DNA from: Streptomyces nitrosporeus
GTDB lineage: Bacteria > Actinomycetota > Actinomycetes > Streptomycetales > Streptomycetaceae
Direction of reading: 5' to 3'
Assembly: GCF_008704555.1 (NCBI RefSeq)
Contig: NZ_CP023702.1
Location: 2,604,001-2,668,000, forward strand
DNA: 64,000 nucleotides
Shown here: piece after piece, positions 17,237-29,390 of the stretch
How positions within the stretch are numbered: the first letter of the stretch is position 1
Layout of the letters: each line of letters starts with the position of its first letter
Made by a program: the position numbers and the translations under genes
The notes under the pieces: model-generated
Database searches by the model: none
What the model was told of the DNA's origin: nothing
The model's input: the letters and a program-made list of their open reading frames with translations, nothing else

Positions 17237-18862
17237 TTACTTCACGGTGACGTCGGTCATGACGTAGTCACCACGGAAGTCGATCGCGACGTTGTCGACG
17301 GACTTGCCGTAACCGCCGTTGATCTTGTACTCCCAGAGCGGGATCGCCGGCATCTTGTCGAGGACGAGCTTCTCGGCCTCCTGGTACGCCTTGATCGACT
17401 CGTCCAGGGAGGGGGCGTTGTCGCCCTTCTTGAAGGCCGCGTCGACCTCCTTGTCCGAGAACCGGCCGTTGTTGGCCTCGGCGGTGGTGCCGTACAGCTC
17501 CCGCATGAAGTTGACGTTCAGCGGGTAGTCGGCGACCCAGCCACCGCGGTACATCGACTTCACCTGGTCGTTGTCACGCGCTTCCAGGTCGGTCTGGAAG
17601 TCCGGCTTGGCGTCCGGGATGCAGTCGACACCGGTCGAGTTGCGGATGGACTCGCAGACCGCGGTCACCCACTCCTTGTGGCCGCCGTCGGCGTTGTACT
17701 GGATCCAGATCTTGTTGTCCGGAACACCGCCGCCTTCCTTGACGAGCGCCTTCGCCTTGGCCGGGTCGAACGTGAAGACGTCCGTGTCCAGCTGCTGGTT
17801 GCCGGCGACGCCCGGGGGCGTGAAGCTCTTCGCGGGCTCGCGGGTGCCGTTGAGCACGGTCTTGGTGATCGTGTCACGGTCGATGCCCATGGACAGACCC
17901 TGGATGACCTTCGGGTCGATGTCCTTGAAGGTCTTCGAGTAGAAGGTCGGGACCAGCGACTGGACGGCCGCGTACGGCTCGTCGATCACGCGGTCACCGA
18001 GGTCCTGCTTGTACTTCGGCAGGTCCTTCGGGCCGACCTGGCGGATCATGTCCAGGTTGCCGGAGATCAGGTCCTGGTACGCGGCCTCGACGGTCGCGTA
18101 GTTCTTGAACAGGATGCCCTTGTTCTTGGCCTTGTTCGGACCCTGGTAGTCCGGGTTGGCCTTGACCTGGATGAGCTTCTTGTGGTCCCACTTCTCGAAG
18201 ATGTAGGGACCGTTGCCGACCGGCGCCTGGCCGAAGGCCTTGGTGTCCTTGTAGAACACCTCGGGCAGCGGGGCGAAGGTGTAGTAGCCGAGCTTGTACT
18301 CGAAGTACGGGACCGGCTTGTCGAGCTCGATCGTGAAGGTGGTGTCGTCGACCGCCTTCAGACCGGACATCTCCTCGGACTTCGGGTCACCCTTCTCCGG
18401 GTGGACGTCCGCGTAGCCCTTGATGTCCTCGAACCAGAAGGCGTTCTGCTGGTTGTTCTTGATGTTGGCGTACCAGTTCCACGCCTTGATGTACGACTCG
18501 GCGGTGACCGGGGTGCCGTCGTGGAACTTCCAGCCGGGCTTGAGCTTGACCGTCCAGGTCTTGGAGTCCTCCGTCGTCACGGACTCCGCGTTCGTGTAGA
18601 CGATGTTGCCCTCGCCGTCGAACTCCAGGAGCTGCGTGAACACGGCCTGGATGACGTAGCTGCCGAGCTGCTCGTTCGTGTCGGCCGGGATCAGGGGCTT
18701 CTGCGGCTCACCGACGTCGACGGAGACGTAGCCCGCGGGCTTGCCCTTCTCCTTCGAAGCAGAGTTGCTGCTGTCGTCGCCGTCGCCCCCGCCGCAGGCG
18801 GTCGCGGCCAGGGCGATGATTGCCGCTCCCGCGACCCACTTGGCGCTCTTGGCACCGCGCAT
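17237..18862 (-). CDS. Peptide-binding lipoprotein, SBP family 5 (right operon)
   Basis: A 541-aa lipoprotein with signal peptide MRGAKSAKWVAGAAIIALAA and lipobox Cys23, then an SBP_bac_5 fold (PLIPADTNEQ near the start, PVGNGPYIFEKWDHK in the middle, AIPLWEYKING near the end). The frame continues upstream to 19051, but GAGGAGGAAA immediately before the ATG at 18862 fixes the start. It is the first gene of a five-gene BldK/Opp-like operon. In Streptomyces such importers take up oligopeptides, in the BldK case a developmental signal; which of the two operons here, if either, is the BldK orthologue cannot be told by eye. Confidence 0.93.
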   Translation of the reverse strand: MRGAKSAKWVAGAAIIALAATACGGGDGDDSSNSASKEKGKPAGYVSVDVGEPQKPLIPADTNEQLGSYVIQAVFTQLLEFDGEGNIVYTNAESVTTEDSKTWTVKLKPGWKFHDGTPVTAESYIKAWNWYANIKNNQQNAFWFEDIKGYADVHPEKGDPKSEEMSGLKAVDDTTFTIELDKPVPYFEYKLGYYTFAPLPEVFYKDTKAFGQAPVGNGPYIFEKWDHKKLIQVKANPDYQGPNKAKNKGILFKNYATVEAAYQDLISGNLDMIRQVGPKDLPKYKQDLGDRVIDEPYAAVQSLVPTFYSKTFKDIDPKVIQGLSMGIDRDTITKTVLNGTREPAKSFTPPGVAGNQQLDTDVFTFDPAKAKALVKEGGGVPDNKIWIQYNADGGHKEWVTAVCESIRNSTGVDCIPDAKPDFQTDLEARDNDQVKSMYRGGWVADYPLNVNFMRELYGTTAEANNGRFSDKEVDAAFKKGDNAPSLDESIKAYQEAEKLVLDKMPAIPLWEYKINGGYGKSVDNVAIDFRGDYVMTDVTVK

Positions 18863-19210
18863 GGGTTTCCTCCTCATGAGTCCACTTTTGACTACAAGAA
18901 GGGCACTGGAGAGATCCACCGACACCCCTGACGGCGATCGTTTCCCGTGCCCCGAGTGTGCTCGTGAGTCGGCACTCCCCACAGTGCGCTGACCCATTGA
19001 CCCGAGCTCAATGGAGCCAACTATTAAGGAACACCGGGCTGTAAACCACACTTAAAGGGTCTCGGTTTGACAACATCAGGACACCCCGGATGACCGAAAT
19101 CCGGACAAAGTGATCCCAGACAGACACCCCCGAAACGGACCGTTAACACATGTTCCGGAGAGCGACGCACGATATCCGGACACCTCGGTCAGATAATCCG
19201 GTTGACGGAA
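18863..19210 (-). promoter_or_regulatory. Control region of the right importer operon
   Basis: This gap is distinctly more A/T-rich than its surroundings. On the minus strand a TTGTCA hexamer (19073-19068) and the A/T-rich run TTCCTTAATAGTTGG around 19017-19031 are the best promoter signals, but no pair has ideal spacing. Several CCGGA(T) half-sites lie further upstream (19100-19200). The leader before the ATG would be more than 130 nt. No gene was seen here. Confidence 0.35.
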
Positions 19211-19249
19211 AGGCCCGGGCCCCCACAGTGTCTGCGGGGGCCCGGGCCT
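19211..19249 (-). terminator. Terminator of typA
   Basis: A perfect 14-bp stem AGGCCCGGGCCCCC / GGGGGCCCGGGCCT with an 11-nt loop, 56 nt past the typA stop. On the minus strand it is followed by TTTCC. Confidence 0.8.
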
Positions 19250-19304
19250 CGTGTCCATGGCTCATCGGCCGGTTCGCCGGCGAAGGACGGCGCTCCGGGA
19301 CGGC

Positions 19305-21179
<1,875 letters not shown>

Positions 21180-21515
21180 GGGTGGCTTGCGCTTCTCTCG
21201 ATCGTGGGATCAGGCGTCTCTGTCGGTCTCGAGTCCTCGTACGCCCGCCGGGCGGACACGCCACGGCTGGTCCAATGGTACGGGCACGACGCGCCCGGGG
21301 CTTCCCGGCCCGTTCCGCGAGACGGTTCGCCGGGCGTTGTCCAACGGGTGTTCAGCCACGGCCGCTGCGGCGTCCGGGGGCCCTCGGGGCCGGACGGCGT
21401 GGGGTGCGGGGTGGATGCGGAGCCCGGGTCCAGGCAGCCACGACCTTGCCCGCCGGCACTGCCGACGGGCAAGGGAATTGAGCGGATCCTGAGCTTTGGA
21501 TACCGCCGTGACCTG
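21180..21515. other. Gap between typA and the orphan binding protein
   Basis: Holds the upstream region of typA (no convincing -35/-10 pair; a minus-strand TACCAT near 21276-21281 is one -10 candidate) and the terminator of the next gene at 21444-21474. No coding sequence is supported. Confidence 0.5.
21444..21474 (-). terminator. Terminator of the orphan binding-protein gene
   Basis: The stem CCTTGCCCG / CGGGCAAGG, extended by an internal GGC/GCC helix, about 42 nt after the stop at 21516. Confidence 0.7.
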
Positions 21516-23642
21516 CTACTTCGCGCGTTTCGCAGGGGATCCTGCCGCTTGGCCCTCCAGGAAGCCGATGTCCTGGTAGCGGGGGGTGGCGAAACCGAAG
21601 GCGCCGACGTTCCTGAGCCGCTTGTCGACGGCGACGAGCTGGGGCCGCTGGTACAGCGGAATCGATCCCGCGGCGGCCCAGATCCGTGCGTCCGCCTGCT
21701 TCAGCAGGTCCCTGGCCGCCTTGGCGTCGAGTTCCGAGACCGCCCGGTCGAAGAGCTGGTCGATGTGGTCGGAGCCGACCCGGGTGTAGTTCTGCTCCAC
21801 GATCAGTGATCCGTCGGCGGCCGGTTCCGGTTTGGCGTAGATGGGGCGGCCGTCGGTGGCCGGGTAGGCGGTGGCGGGCCAGGAGTACAGGGCCATGTCG
21901 TAGTCGCCGGAGGCGATGTGGTCCTTGAAGTAGCTCTCGTCCTCGACCTTCACGATCCGGGCGCCGATACCGACCGCGTCCAGCATCCGGACGATCTTGT
22001 CCCCGACCGCGCGCAGCGACCGGGTGCCGGGACCGGAGGGCAGGACGAAGCGCAGGTCCAGCGGCTTTCCGTTCCTGCCCAGGCGGTTGCCGGCCGGGGC
22101 GGGCGCGGGCGCGGGGGCGGCGGTGCCCTGTGGGGCGTACGCGCCGGGTGCCCCCCCGGGCCGCTGGTCCTGGGCGCGCGGGCCGGCGGCCCGTTCGTAC
22201 GGCCGGTCGCCCGGCTTGCCGTCGGCGCCGGCGCTGTCGGCCTCGCTGCCCGCCTTGACGTCCTCGGGCGGCTCGCCCGCGCCGTCCCGGGTCCAGCCCG
22301 CGTCCGCCAGCAGGGCCCGGGCCTCCTCGGTGCTGTGGTCGCCCAGCGCCCCGCTGGCGTCGTGGTAGGCGGGCTGCCCGGCCAGGGCCAGGTGGCTGCC
22401 GGGCGGCCGGGCGGGCAGGCCCAGCGGCTTGAGCACGGTCTCGGCGAGTTCCCGGCGGTCCAGGGCCCGGGCGATCGCACGGCGGACCCGTTCGTCGGAG
22501 AGGGGGCCGGAGGTGCCGTTCAGGGCCAGCTGTGTGGTGGCGGGCTCCAGGGACTTGCGTACGGCGAAACCGTTCAGCGCCTTCTGTTCGGCCGCGTACG
22601 CGGCGACGGCCTCGCGGTTCTCCGCGCGGGCCGCCCGGGCGGCCTCGGCCGCCTCCTCGTCGGACCCGTGGGCCAGGGCCCAGGACCGCAGGGCGGCGGC
22701 CGGGGTGATGCCGGCGCCGGGGCCGTGCGCGGGTGCGCCGCCGCCGGTGCGGTAGCGGGCGGCCCGGGCGAGGGTGTCCGCCGCCGCGGGGTCGACCTCG
22801 GCGACGTCCACCGTGCCCTCGGTGAGGGCCTCGGTGCGGTCCTCGGGCTTCACGGCCCGGAAGACCAGTGATCCGAGCCTGGCCCGGTCGCCCCACCAGC
22901 GGGGGTTGCGGTCGAGGGTGACCGTCCCCGCGTCCTCGTCGGTCTTCCCCAGCCGGAACGGTCCGGCGGTGTTCTCCAGGGCGGTCCGGGCCCCGTCGTT
23001 GAAGGCGTCGGGCGAACCGGTCACGTCCTTCGGGTAGAGCGGGGAGAAGAGGGAGCGCCAGTCGGCGTACGGCTTGGCGAAGGTGACCCGGACCTCCAGG
23101 TCGTCCTTGCCGCGTTCGATCTTCTCGATACGCTCGTAGCCGGCGTTGCGCGCGGTCCAGAACGCCGAGTCCCTGCCGTTGAGCGCCCGCCACTGGGCGA
23201 GGAAGTCGGGGGCCCCGACCTCCCGGCCGTCGCTCCAGACGGCCTGCTGGCTGAGCTTGTAGAGCACGACCTGCCTCGGCTCCCGCTCGATGACCTCCGC
23301 GGATTCCAGGTAGTCGGGGTTGAGCCGGGGCTCCCCGCGCGCGTCCATCGTGAAGAGGGCGGGCAGCACGGCGCCGGTGATCCGGGCGGTCGCGCCGTCC
23401 GCGTCGGCCTGGAAGGCGTTGAGGGTGGTGGGCAGCGCGTCGACCGCCCAGGTGAGCGTGGAGCCGTCGGCGAGCCGGTCGCGGGGGGCGGGGGCGATGT
23501 CCTGTCCCGCCGCCACCGGGACGCGGGGCTCGTCGTCGGAGGTGCAGCCCGCCAGTCCGGGAACCGTGAGTACCCCCGTCACCAGGAGTGCGACCGAGCG
23601 GCGCTTTCGGGCCGTCCCGCGCGGGACGCCGAGGTGGGCCAT
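21516..23642 (-). CDS. Orphan ABC-transporter substrate-binding lipoprotein, SBP family 5
   Basis: A 708-aa lipoprotein: a basic N-terminus, a hydrophobic core and the lipobox GLAGC (Cys33). The body has SBP_bac_5 features (TTLNAF near the start, KLSQQAVWSDG, LIVEQNYTRVG, IPLYQRPQLVAVD near the end). It is about 160 residues longer than the two operon-encoded binding proteins, mainly through a disordered acidic then Pro/Ala-rich insert around residues 450-525 (EDVKAGSEAD, APAPAPAPAG). No permease or ATPase gene is adjacent, so it may feed one of the nearby importers or act as a monofunctional receptor. GGAGG lies 8 nt before the ATG. Confidence 0.88.
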   Translation of the reverse strand: MAHLGVPRGTARKRRSVALLVTGVLTVPGLAGCTSDDEPRVPVAAGQDIAPAPRDRLADGSTLTWAVDALPTTLNAFQADADGATARITGAVLPALFTMDARGEPRLNPDYLESAEVIEREPRQVVLYKLSQQAVWSDGREVGAPDFLAQWRALNGRDSAFWTARNAGYERIEKIERGKDDLEVRVTFAKPYADWRSLFSPLYPKDVTGSPDAFNDGARTALENTAGPFRLGKTDEDAGTVTLDRNPRWWGDRARLGSLVFRAVKPEDRTEALTEGTVDVAEVDPAAADTLARAARYRTGGGAPAHGPGAGITPAAALRSWALAHGSDEEAAEAARAARAENREAVAAYAAEQKALNGFAVRKSLEPATTQLALNGTSGPLSDERVRRAIARALDRRELAETVLKPLGLPARPPGSHLALAGQPAYHDASGALGDHSTEEARALLADAGWTRDGAGEPPEDVKAGSEADSAGADGKPGDRPYERAAGPRAQDQRPGGAPGAYAPQGTAAPAPAPAPAGNRLGRNGKPLDLRFVLPSGPGTRSLRAVGDKIVRMLDAVGIGARIVKVEDESYFKDHIASGDYDMALYSWPATAYPATDGRPIYAKPEPAADGSLIVEQNYTRVGSDHIDQLFDRAVSELDAKAARDLLKQADARIWAAAGSIPLYQRPQLVAVDKRLRNVGAFGFATPRYQDIGFLEGQAAGSPAKRAK

Positions 23643-23974
23643 GGCTGATACCTCCGGGGCCGGCCCGGCCCACCCGTACCGGAATGGACCGGATGATTAC
23701 GTTCTGGTGTCATTTGCAGTTCATCAGACTGATCCGCTGATCCACTGAACGCCACCTCTTCGCGCACGAGGAGGCAGGCGCGGCCGGTGCGATGACCGCT
23801 GTCACCCGTGCGGCCCCGGGGGACGTACTCGAGTACGTCGTACGGATGTGCGGCATTTCGGCGGACGCCGTTCCCCGTCTCCGGTGCCGTCACGGCGCCC
23901 GGAAACGGCGGGTCCGGGCGGGCCGGAGCGGTGGGCCCGGCATCAGGGGAGGGGCGGGTTCCGGCGGCCCGGGG
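23643..23974. other. Gap upstream of the orphan binding protein
   Basis: Contains an 18-bp perfect palindrome (see 23822-23839) and presumably the binding-protein promoter; no clear hexamer pair and no supported gene. A 104-codon minus-strand frame overlapping the binding-protein start does not look like a real protein. Confidence 0.5.
23822..23839. promoter_or_regulatory. 18-bp perfect palindrome
   Basis: GACGTACTCGAGTACGTC, fully symmetric, about 180 nt upstream of the orphan binding-protein start. It may be an operator for that gene. Confidence 0.4.
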
Positions 23975-25501
23975 TCAGGGGGTGCGGGTGGCGTCGGTGA
24001 CGCGGTCGATCCGGTAGTAGTCGGCGACGCATCCGCCGGGCCAGTAGGCACGCCCGCCCTGGCTGAACGGCTCCAGCATCCCGCTCACCACGAGCCGTTC
24101 GTACGGGAGGACCCGGGCACCGGCGGCGGCGCCCTCGCGCAGCCGCCGGTCCTGGGCGTCCCACTTCTCCGCCCGTTCCCGCATCGTGGCGCCGAGGCCG
24201 TCCAGCGCGACGGCCGGACCTGCGCAGACCAGGACGCACAGCACCGCGCAGGCGGCCGTCAGGGCTCCGGTGCGCCGGGCGTGCCGCCGGGCCGCCGCCC
24301 CGAGCAGCGCTCCGGCCCAGACGAGCAGGGCGACGAGGAGCAGGAGGTAGTCGTTCCAGAGCCGGTTGGCTCCGGGGTCGCTCACCCGGTCCCGGAAGAC
24401 CGGGTAGGTGAGGACCGTGCACAGGTAGCCGGCCAGGAGGAGCGAGAGCACCCCGGCGGTGGCGAGCAGCGGCCGGTGGGCGGGCGGGCGCGGGAGGCCG
24501 CCGTCAGGCCTGCGGGCCGACAGCCCCAGGAGCACCCCGGCCGCGAGCGCGCCGGCGTACTGCCAGGTGGTGGCGACGGTGGCGGCGATCTCGGCGAAGC
24601 CGCGCAGTGAGGCGGCGAGGGACTCCGGCGCGAGCATGGACGCCGTGCCCGCCCCGAACCGGTCCCGCCGGGAGTTCGAGCCGGGTGAGGTGACCAGCAC
24701 GAGGGCGCCCGCCCCGGCCCCCGCGATGCCCGCGGCGCACCAGAGGCGGACGAACGCCCGGGAGGGGCGGGCGACGACGCGTCCGCAGAGCAGGAGGACG
24801 GCCGCCAGCAGCACCACCACCACGACGGCGGTCTCCTCCGACAGGGTGCCGAGCACCAGGCCCGCGGCCAGGGCGACGGCGACGGCCGCCCCCCTGCCCC
24901 GGCGGGTGCGGGCCACCAGGAGCGGGATCAGCGCGGCGCACGCCAGCACCGGGGGCATCGTGTGGGAGACGGAAGCCGCGGGCCAGTAGAACGTCTTGTA
25001 GGTGTTGGGCGTGACGAAGAGGAAGAGCGCGGTCGCCATCGCCGCGACCAGGAGGGGCACGCCCCGGGGCACCACGAGCCGGGCCCGCCGCAGCGCGAGC
25101 ACCGTGACCGCCCACAGCACCGCGAGGGTCAGTGCGCCGCTCACCGCGCCGAACCACTGGTGGCCCGCCACCTGGAACTTCGCGTAGGCGCCGACCAGCA
25201 CCGCGTTGGCGACCCTGCCGTTGTCGTCGAGGTAGAACTTCCCGACGAGGCCGGTGACGCCGCGGTCGCGTACGGCGGGCAGGAAGCACCAGTCGTCCGC
25301 GCCGGGCCGGACCCACCGTCCCAGCCACGCGGCGGCGGCGAGCAGGGCGAGGGGCGGGAGCGCGAGGACGGCCGGCAGGAGCGAGGCCCGGCGCCGCGGC
25401 CGGCGGCGGTGCGCGGGCCCGGCCGGTGCCGGGCGGCCGGGCTCCGGGTCCCCGCCCTCCGGCCGGCCGGGGACCTCGGTCCCCGGTGCGCTGTCGCTCA
25501 T
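23975..25501 (-). CDS. DUF6056-like polytopic membrane protein, probable glycosyltransferase
   Basis: A 508-aa protein with about 11 membrane helices. The first extracytoplasmic loop contains an acidic pair ([11 protein letters not shown]) and a conserved-looking DDNGRVAN; a later loop has [16 protein letters not shown]. This arrangement (acidic loop after helix 1) is typical of GT-C fold transferases that use polyprenyl-phosphate sugars, and the protein looks like DUF6056. The ATG overlaps the stop of the GT2-GtrA fusion gene (ATGA), so the two are coupled. Inference: it transfers the sugar flipped by its partner onto a cell-envelope acceptor. The C-terminal domain ends with [14 protein letters not shown]. 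Confidence 0.75.
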   Translation of the reverse strand: MSDSAPGTEVPGRPEGGDPEPGRPAPAGPAHRRRPRRRASLLPAVLALPPLALLAAAAWLGRWVRPGADDWCFLPAVRDRGVTGLVGKFYLDDNGRVANAVLVGAYAKFQVAGHQWFGAVSGALTLAVLWAVTVLALRRARLVVPRGVPLLVAAMATALFLFVTPNTYKTFYWPAASVSHTMPPVLACAALIPLLVARTRRGRGAAVAVALAAGLVLGTLSEETAVVVVVLLAAVLLLCGRVVARPSRAFVRLWCAAGIAGAGAGALVLVTSPGSNSRRDRFGAGTASMLAPESLAASLRGFAEIAATVATTWQYAGALAAGVLLGLSARRPDGGLPRPPAHRPLLATAGVLSLLLAGYLCTVLTYPVFRDRVSDPGANRLWNDYLLLLVALLVWAGALLGAAARRHARRTGALTAACAVLCVLVCAGPAVALDGLGATMRERAEKWDAQDRRLREGAAAGARVLPYERLVVSGMLEPFSQGGRAYWPGGCVADYYRIDRVTDATRTP

Positions 25502-26985
25502 CCGCGCTCCCCGGTCCGGTCCGGGGCGGGGGTGGCTGGGGCGCCCGCCGGCGGTTCCCGCGGTACGGCGCCGGGCCCTTCCGCCACGGGGGTGCCGGCC
25601 CGGCCGGACATGATCGCCCAGCGTGCCACCAGGAAGGAGAGGGGGGTGACGAGGACGCCGGCGGCGAGGGCGGCGAGGTTCTTGTCCATCCCGAGGCCGC
25701 TGACGGCTCCGTAGAGCAGCACGCCCGAGGCCACGAGGTTGACGGCGCTCGACAGGGGGAAGCGGACGAATCCGCGCCAGGTCGGCCTCGTCCGGCAGGT
25801 GACGTAGGAGTTGAGCAGGAAGGAGCAGACGATGCCGACGGCGTATCCGAGCACATGGGCGGTCAGATAGGGGACCCACCGGTTGAGCGTCGCGTAGACG
25901 CCGAGGTAGACGGCCGTGTTCACGAAGCCGACCAGGACGAAGCTGGTGAACTGGCGGACGGTGCCCGGCCGCCCGGCGCCGGCGGCGGCCACCGGCGGTG
26001 CGGTCACCACGGGCGGGGCCCGGTCCGGGGCCGGAGCGTGCTCCGGTGGCGCCGGACAGGTCTCGTCGGTCTCGCGCACCACGTAGGGCGGGCGGTGTTT
26101 CGCCTCGTGGTAGATGCGGCCCACGTATTCGCCGATGACGCCGAGGGTGACCAGCTGGATCCCGCTGAGTGCCACCACCGCGGTGATCAGGGTGGCGTAC
26201 CCCGGGGTGTCGGCGCCGTGCAGCACGACCTTCACGACGGTCCACGCCGCGTAGGCGAGCGCCGAGACGAACACCCAGAACCCGGTGTAGATGGCCAGGC
26301 GGAGCGGACGGTTGTTGAAGGAGAGCAGTCCGTCGATGCCGTAGTTCAGCAGCCGTCTGCTGCCCCACTTCGACCGGCCGGCCACCCGCTCGCTGTTGCG
26401 GTAGCGGAAGCTGACCGTGTCGAAGCCGATCCAGGAGAAGATCCCCTTGGAGAACCGGTTGCTCTCGGGCAGGGACAGCACGCTCTCCACCGCCCGCCGG
26501 GACAGCAGCCGGAAGTCTCCCGACCCGTCGATGAGTTCCACGTCCATGCAGCGGCGCACCACCGCGTAGTAGGTGTGGCTGAGCGTGGTGCGGACCATGC
26601 CCTCGCCCGAGCGGTCGCGGCGGGGGATGACCTGGTCGTAGCCGTGCCGGTGCAGTTCGAGCATGCGCGGGATGAGTCCGGGCGGGTGCTGGAGGTCGGC
26701 GTCCATGATCACCACTGCCGAGCCCCGCGTCATCCGGAGGCCGGCGAGCATGGCCGCCTCCTTGCCGAAGTTCCGGCTGAACGCCGTGTAGCGGACCCGT
26801 CCGTCGCGGGTGGCGAGGGCGTTGAGCAGCAGCCGGGTGCCGTCGCGGCTGCCGTCGTCGACGTAGCAGATCTCGAAGGTCTCCCCCAGGTCCGCGAGGA
26901 CGGCGTGCAGGGCCGTGTGGAAGGACTCGATCACCTCGGCCTCGTTGAAGCAGGGCACGACGACCGACAGCTGAACGTCGGTCAC
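25498..26985 (-). CDS. GtrB-GtrA fusion: polyprenyl-phosphate glycosyltransferase plus flippase domain
   Basis: A 495-aa two-domain protein. Residues 1-225 are a GT2 domain ([19 protein letters not shown], the metal motif DADLQ at 95-99, GDFRLLSR), followed by the two helices (about 231-253 and 262-287) typical of the DPM1/GtrB bactoprenol-sugar synthases. A Pro/Ala linker (about 308-342) leads to a GtrA domain with four helices (343-460; [21 protein letters not shown]). GtrB and GtrA are usually separate genes, so the fusion links synthesis and flipping of the lipid-linked sugar. A GTG start at 26985 is chosen because GGAGG lies 6 nt upstream; the frame extends to 27564 without coding character. 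Confidence 0.88.
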   Translation of the reverse strand: MTDVQLSVVVPCFNEAEVIESFHTALHAVLADLGETFEICYVDDGSRDGTRLLLNALATRDGRVRYTAFSRNFGKEAAMLAGLRMTRGSAVVIMDADLQHPPGLIPRMLELHRHGYDQVIPRRDRSGEGMVRTTLSHTYYAVVRRCMDVELIDGSGDFRLLSRRAVESVLSLPESNRFSKGIFSWIGFDTVSFRYRNSERVAGRSKWGSRRLLNYGIDGLLSFNNRPLRLAIYTGFWVFVSALAYAAWTVVKVVLHGADTPGYATLITAVVALSGIQLVTLGVIGEYVGRIYHEAKHRPPYVVRETDETCPAPPEHAPAPDRAPPVVTAPPVAAAGAGRPGTVRQFTSFVLVGFVNTAVYLGVYATLNRWVPYLTAHVLGYAVGIVCSFLLNSYVTCRTRPTWRGFVRFPLSSAVNLVASGVLLYGAVSGLGMDKNLAALAAGVLVTPLSFLVARWAIMSGRAGTPVAEGPGAVPREPPAGAPATPAPDRTGERG

Positions 26986-27195
26986 CGCGCACCTCCGCAC
27001 GTCCGCCCCCGGCCGCGGGGCTCCGCTCTCTCCCGGTGCCCAGCATCGGCCCGGCCGGTGGTGAGGGGCCGTCCCGGCGGCCCGGACGCGCCGGACCGGG
27101 CGGACTTTCGCGCGAACGGCGCAGGCTCCCGGGGGCCGCCGGCGGCGCCCCGGGCCCCGGACGGGCGCCGGGTCGCTGGGGGTCTCGGCCGTACA

Positions 27196-27201
27196 TATCA
27201 T
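27196..27201 (+). promoter_or_regulatory. -10 element for a leaderless TPM-gene mRNA
   Basis: TATCAT is followed by 7 nt and GTG at 27209; there is no Shine-Dalgarno sequence, so GTG 27209 rather than ATG 27212 is favoured. Confidence 0.45.
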
Positions 27202-27208
27202 CACAAAG

Positions 27209-29296
27209 GTGATGCGCTCCCTGGCCCGCGGGCGGAGTTCCGCGCCCGGCGGGGCTCTCCTCCCCGCCCTGCTCGCCGCGCTGGCCGCCCTGTGCTGGCT
27301 CGCGGTCCCCGCCGCCCCGGGCGCCCGCGCCGACGATCCCGTCCGGCTCTCCCGTGCGGGGCAGGTCACCGACCGGGTGGGCGCCCTGGGCGACCGGACG
27401 GGGCAGGTGGAGGCGGCGCTCGACCAGCTGTACACGGACCACCGGATCCAGCTCTTCGTCGTGTACGTACGCGACTTCTCCGGCCGTTCCGCGCAGACCT
27501 GGGCCGACGAGACCGCCACGCGCAACGGCCTGGGGCAGGACGACGTGCTGCTGGCGGTGGCCACGCACGACCGGCGGTACGCCTACTCCGCCGGACAGGA
27601 CGTCCGGCTCACCGACGGGCAGCTGCGGGACGTGGCGGGCACGGCGGTCGAGCCGGCCCTGCGGGAGAACGACTGGGCGGGGGCCGCCGTCGGCGCCGCC
27701 GACGGTTACGCCGCCGTCCTCGCCGGTGATCCCGTCCCCGCCCCCGCGATCACCCCGGGACCGGCGGACCCGGGGGCGGGCGCCGGCGTCTCCAGAAACC
27801 TCGTCCTGCCCCTGGCCGTGGTCCTCGTGGCCCTCGCCGTCGCGGGGTACGCGTGGCTGCGCCGCAGGCGGCGTACGACGACCCGGACCACCCCCGCGGT
27901 GCCCGGGACCGCCACCGGCCGGCCCCTGCCGCTGCCCGAGCTGGAGGCGCGGGCCGAGGCGGACCTCGTGGACACGGACGACGCGGTGCGTACGAGCGAG
28001 GAGGAGCTGGGCTTCGCCACCGCCCGGTACGGCGAGGAGGCGGCGCGGCCGTTCGCCGAGGCGGTCGCGTACGCGAGGAGCGAGCTGACGGCCTCCTTCC
28101 GGCTGCGGCAGCGGCTGGACGACGCCTTCCCGGAGACCGACGCCGAACGCCGGGGCATGCTCGACGAGATCGTGCGCCGCTGCGCCGGCGCCAACGCCCG
28201 GCTGGACGCCGTGGCCGAGGACTTCGACCGGCTGCGCGACCTGGAGGAGAGGGCTCCGGAGGCGGTGGCCGCGGCCGAGTCCTCCTTCCGCGAGCTCCTC
28301 GGCCGGGTTTCGGCGGCCGAGAGGACCCTGGGCGGGATGCGGGAGCGGTACGCGCGGCCGGCCTCCGCGCCCGTGGCGGACGCGGTCGAGCAGGCCAAGG
28401 ACCGGCTGGTCTTCGCGACGTCGAGCCTCAACCAGGCGCGCCAGGCCGTGGACGGCGACAGCGCCGGGGCCGCCGTCCACCTGCGCGCCGCCGAGGGGGC
28501 GATCAGCCAGGTCGCCACGCTGGTGGAGGCGGTGGAACGGCGGGCGGCGGAGCTGGCCGAGGCGGAGGAGAGGCTGCCGGGGGCGCTCACCGAGACGGAG
28601 ACGGACCTGGCCGACGCCCGGGGCCTGCTGGAGGGCACTCCGGGGGACGTGCCCACGGCGGATCTCCGGGGCAGGACCGGGCGGGCCGAGGCGGTCGTGA
28701 GCACCGTGCGGGAGGAGCTGCGGTCCGGGCCGCTGGACCCGGTCGACGCCCTGCGCCGGGTGGAGGAGGCGGACGCCGCGCTGGACGAGGGGCTCGCCGG
28801 TGCCCGGGAGCGGGAGCACGGCGACCGGCGTGCGCGTGACCTTCTCGGCCAGGCGATGCTGACGGCGCGTTCGGCGATCGGCGCGGCCGCCGGCTACGTC
28901 ACCACCCATCGGGGCGCGGTCGGGGGGCAGGCCCGTACCCGGCTGGCGGAGGCCCAGCGCCGGTGGGAGCGGGCGCGCGCGCTGTCGGAGGGCGACGACC
29001 CGCAGGGGGCGCTGGCCGAGGCCCGGCAGGCGGACGCACTGGCCGCGCAGGCGCAGGCCCTGGCCGAACAGGACGTCCGCCGCTACCTCGACCGGCAGGA
29101 CCCGGGCGGCCCGGGGGCGGGGGGCGGCATGGGCGGCGCGGTGCTCGGCGGCATCCTCCTGGGCGGCCTCTTCGGCGCCGGGCGGGGCGGGCCCGGAGGG
29201 TTCGGGGGCGGCCTGGGAGGCGGCTTCGGCGGGGGGCCCGGCAGTTTCGGCGGCGGTGGCACCCGGGGCCGGCGGGGCGGCGGTGGCCGTTTCTGA
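27209..29296 (+). CDS. Secreted/anchored TPM-domain protein with coiled coil and Gly-rich tail
   Basis: A 695-aa protein. Residues 1-42 form a signal sequence ending near PGARA. A TPM domain spans about 50-170 ([40 protein letters not shown]). A membrane helix lies at about 195-215 ([19 protein letters not shown]), then a long charged, helical, coiled-coil-prone region to about residue 625 and a Gly/Phe-rich tail ([13 protein letters not shown]) ending GGGRF. TPM domains occur in membrane-stress and photosystem-repair proteins. The pspA-like gene follows 94 nt downstream on the same strand, as TPM and PspA proteins are paired in B. subtilis ydjF-ydjI (from memory). It probably forms a membrane-protection module with PspA. 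Confidence 0.85.
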   Translation: MMRSLARGRSSAPGGALLPALLAALAALCWLAVPAAPGARADDPVRLSRAGQVTDRVGALGDRTGQVEAALDQLYTDHRIQLFVVYVRDFSGRSAQTWADETATRNGLGQDDVLLAVATHDRRYAYSAGQDVRLTDGQLRDVAGTAVEPALRENDWAGAAVGAADGYAAVLAGDPVPAPAITPGPADPGAGAGVSRNLVLPLAVVLVALAVAGYAWLRRRRRTTTRTTPAVPGTATGRPLPLPELEARAEADLVDTDDAVRTSEEELGFATARYGEEAARPFAEAVAYARSELTASFRLRQRLDDAFPETDAERRGMLDEIVRRCAGANARLDAVAEDFDRLRDLEERAPEAVAAAESSFRELLGRVSAAERTLGGMRERYARPASAPVADAVEQAKDRLVFATSSLNQARQAVDGDSAGAAVHLRAAEGAISQVATLVEAVERRAAELAEAEERLPGALTETETDLADARGLLEGTPGDVPTADLRGRTGRAEAVVSTVREELRSGPLDPVDALRRVEEADAALDEGLAGAREREHGDRRARDLLGQAMLTARSAIGAAAGYVTTHRGAVGGQARTRLAEAQRRWERARALSEGDDPQGALAEARQADALAAQAQALAEQDVRRYLDRQDPGGPGAGGGMGGAVLGGILLGGLFGAGRGGPGGFGGGLGGGFGGGPGSFGGGGTRGRRGGGGRF

Positions 29297-29390
29297 ACGT
29301 TCCGGCGCGGTGGGACGGGCGGCGGGTGGCGTGCCCGCCCCGCGTCCGCCGCGCGGGTGGACCCGTCCGTACGTACAAGGAGAGGTATCC

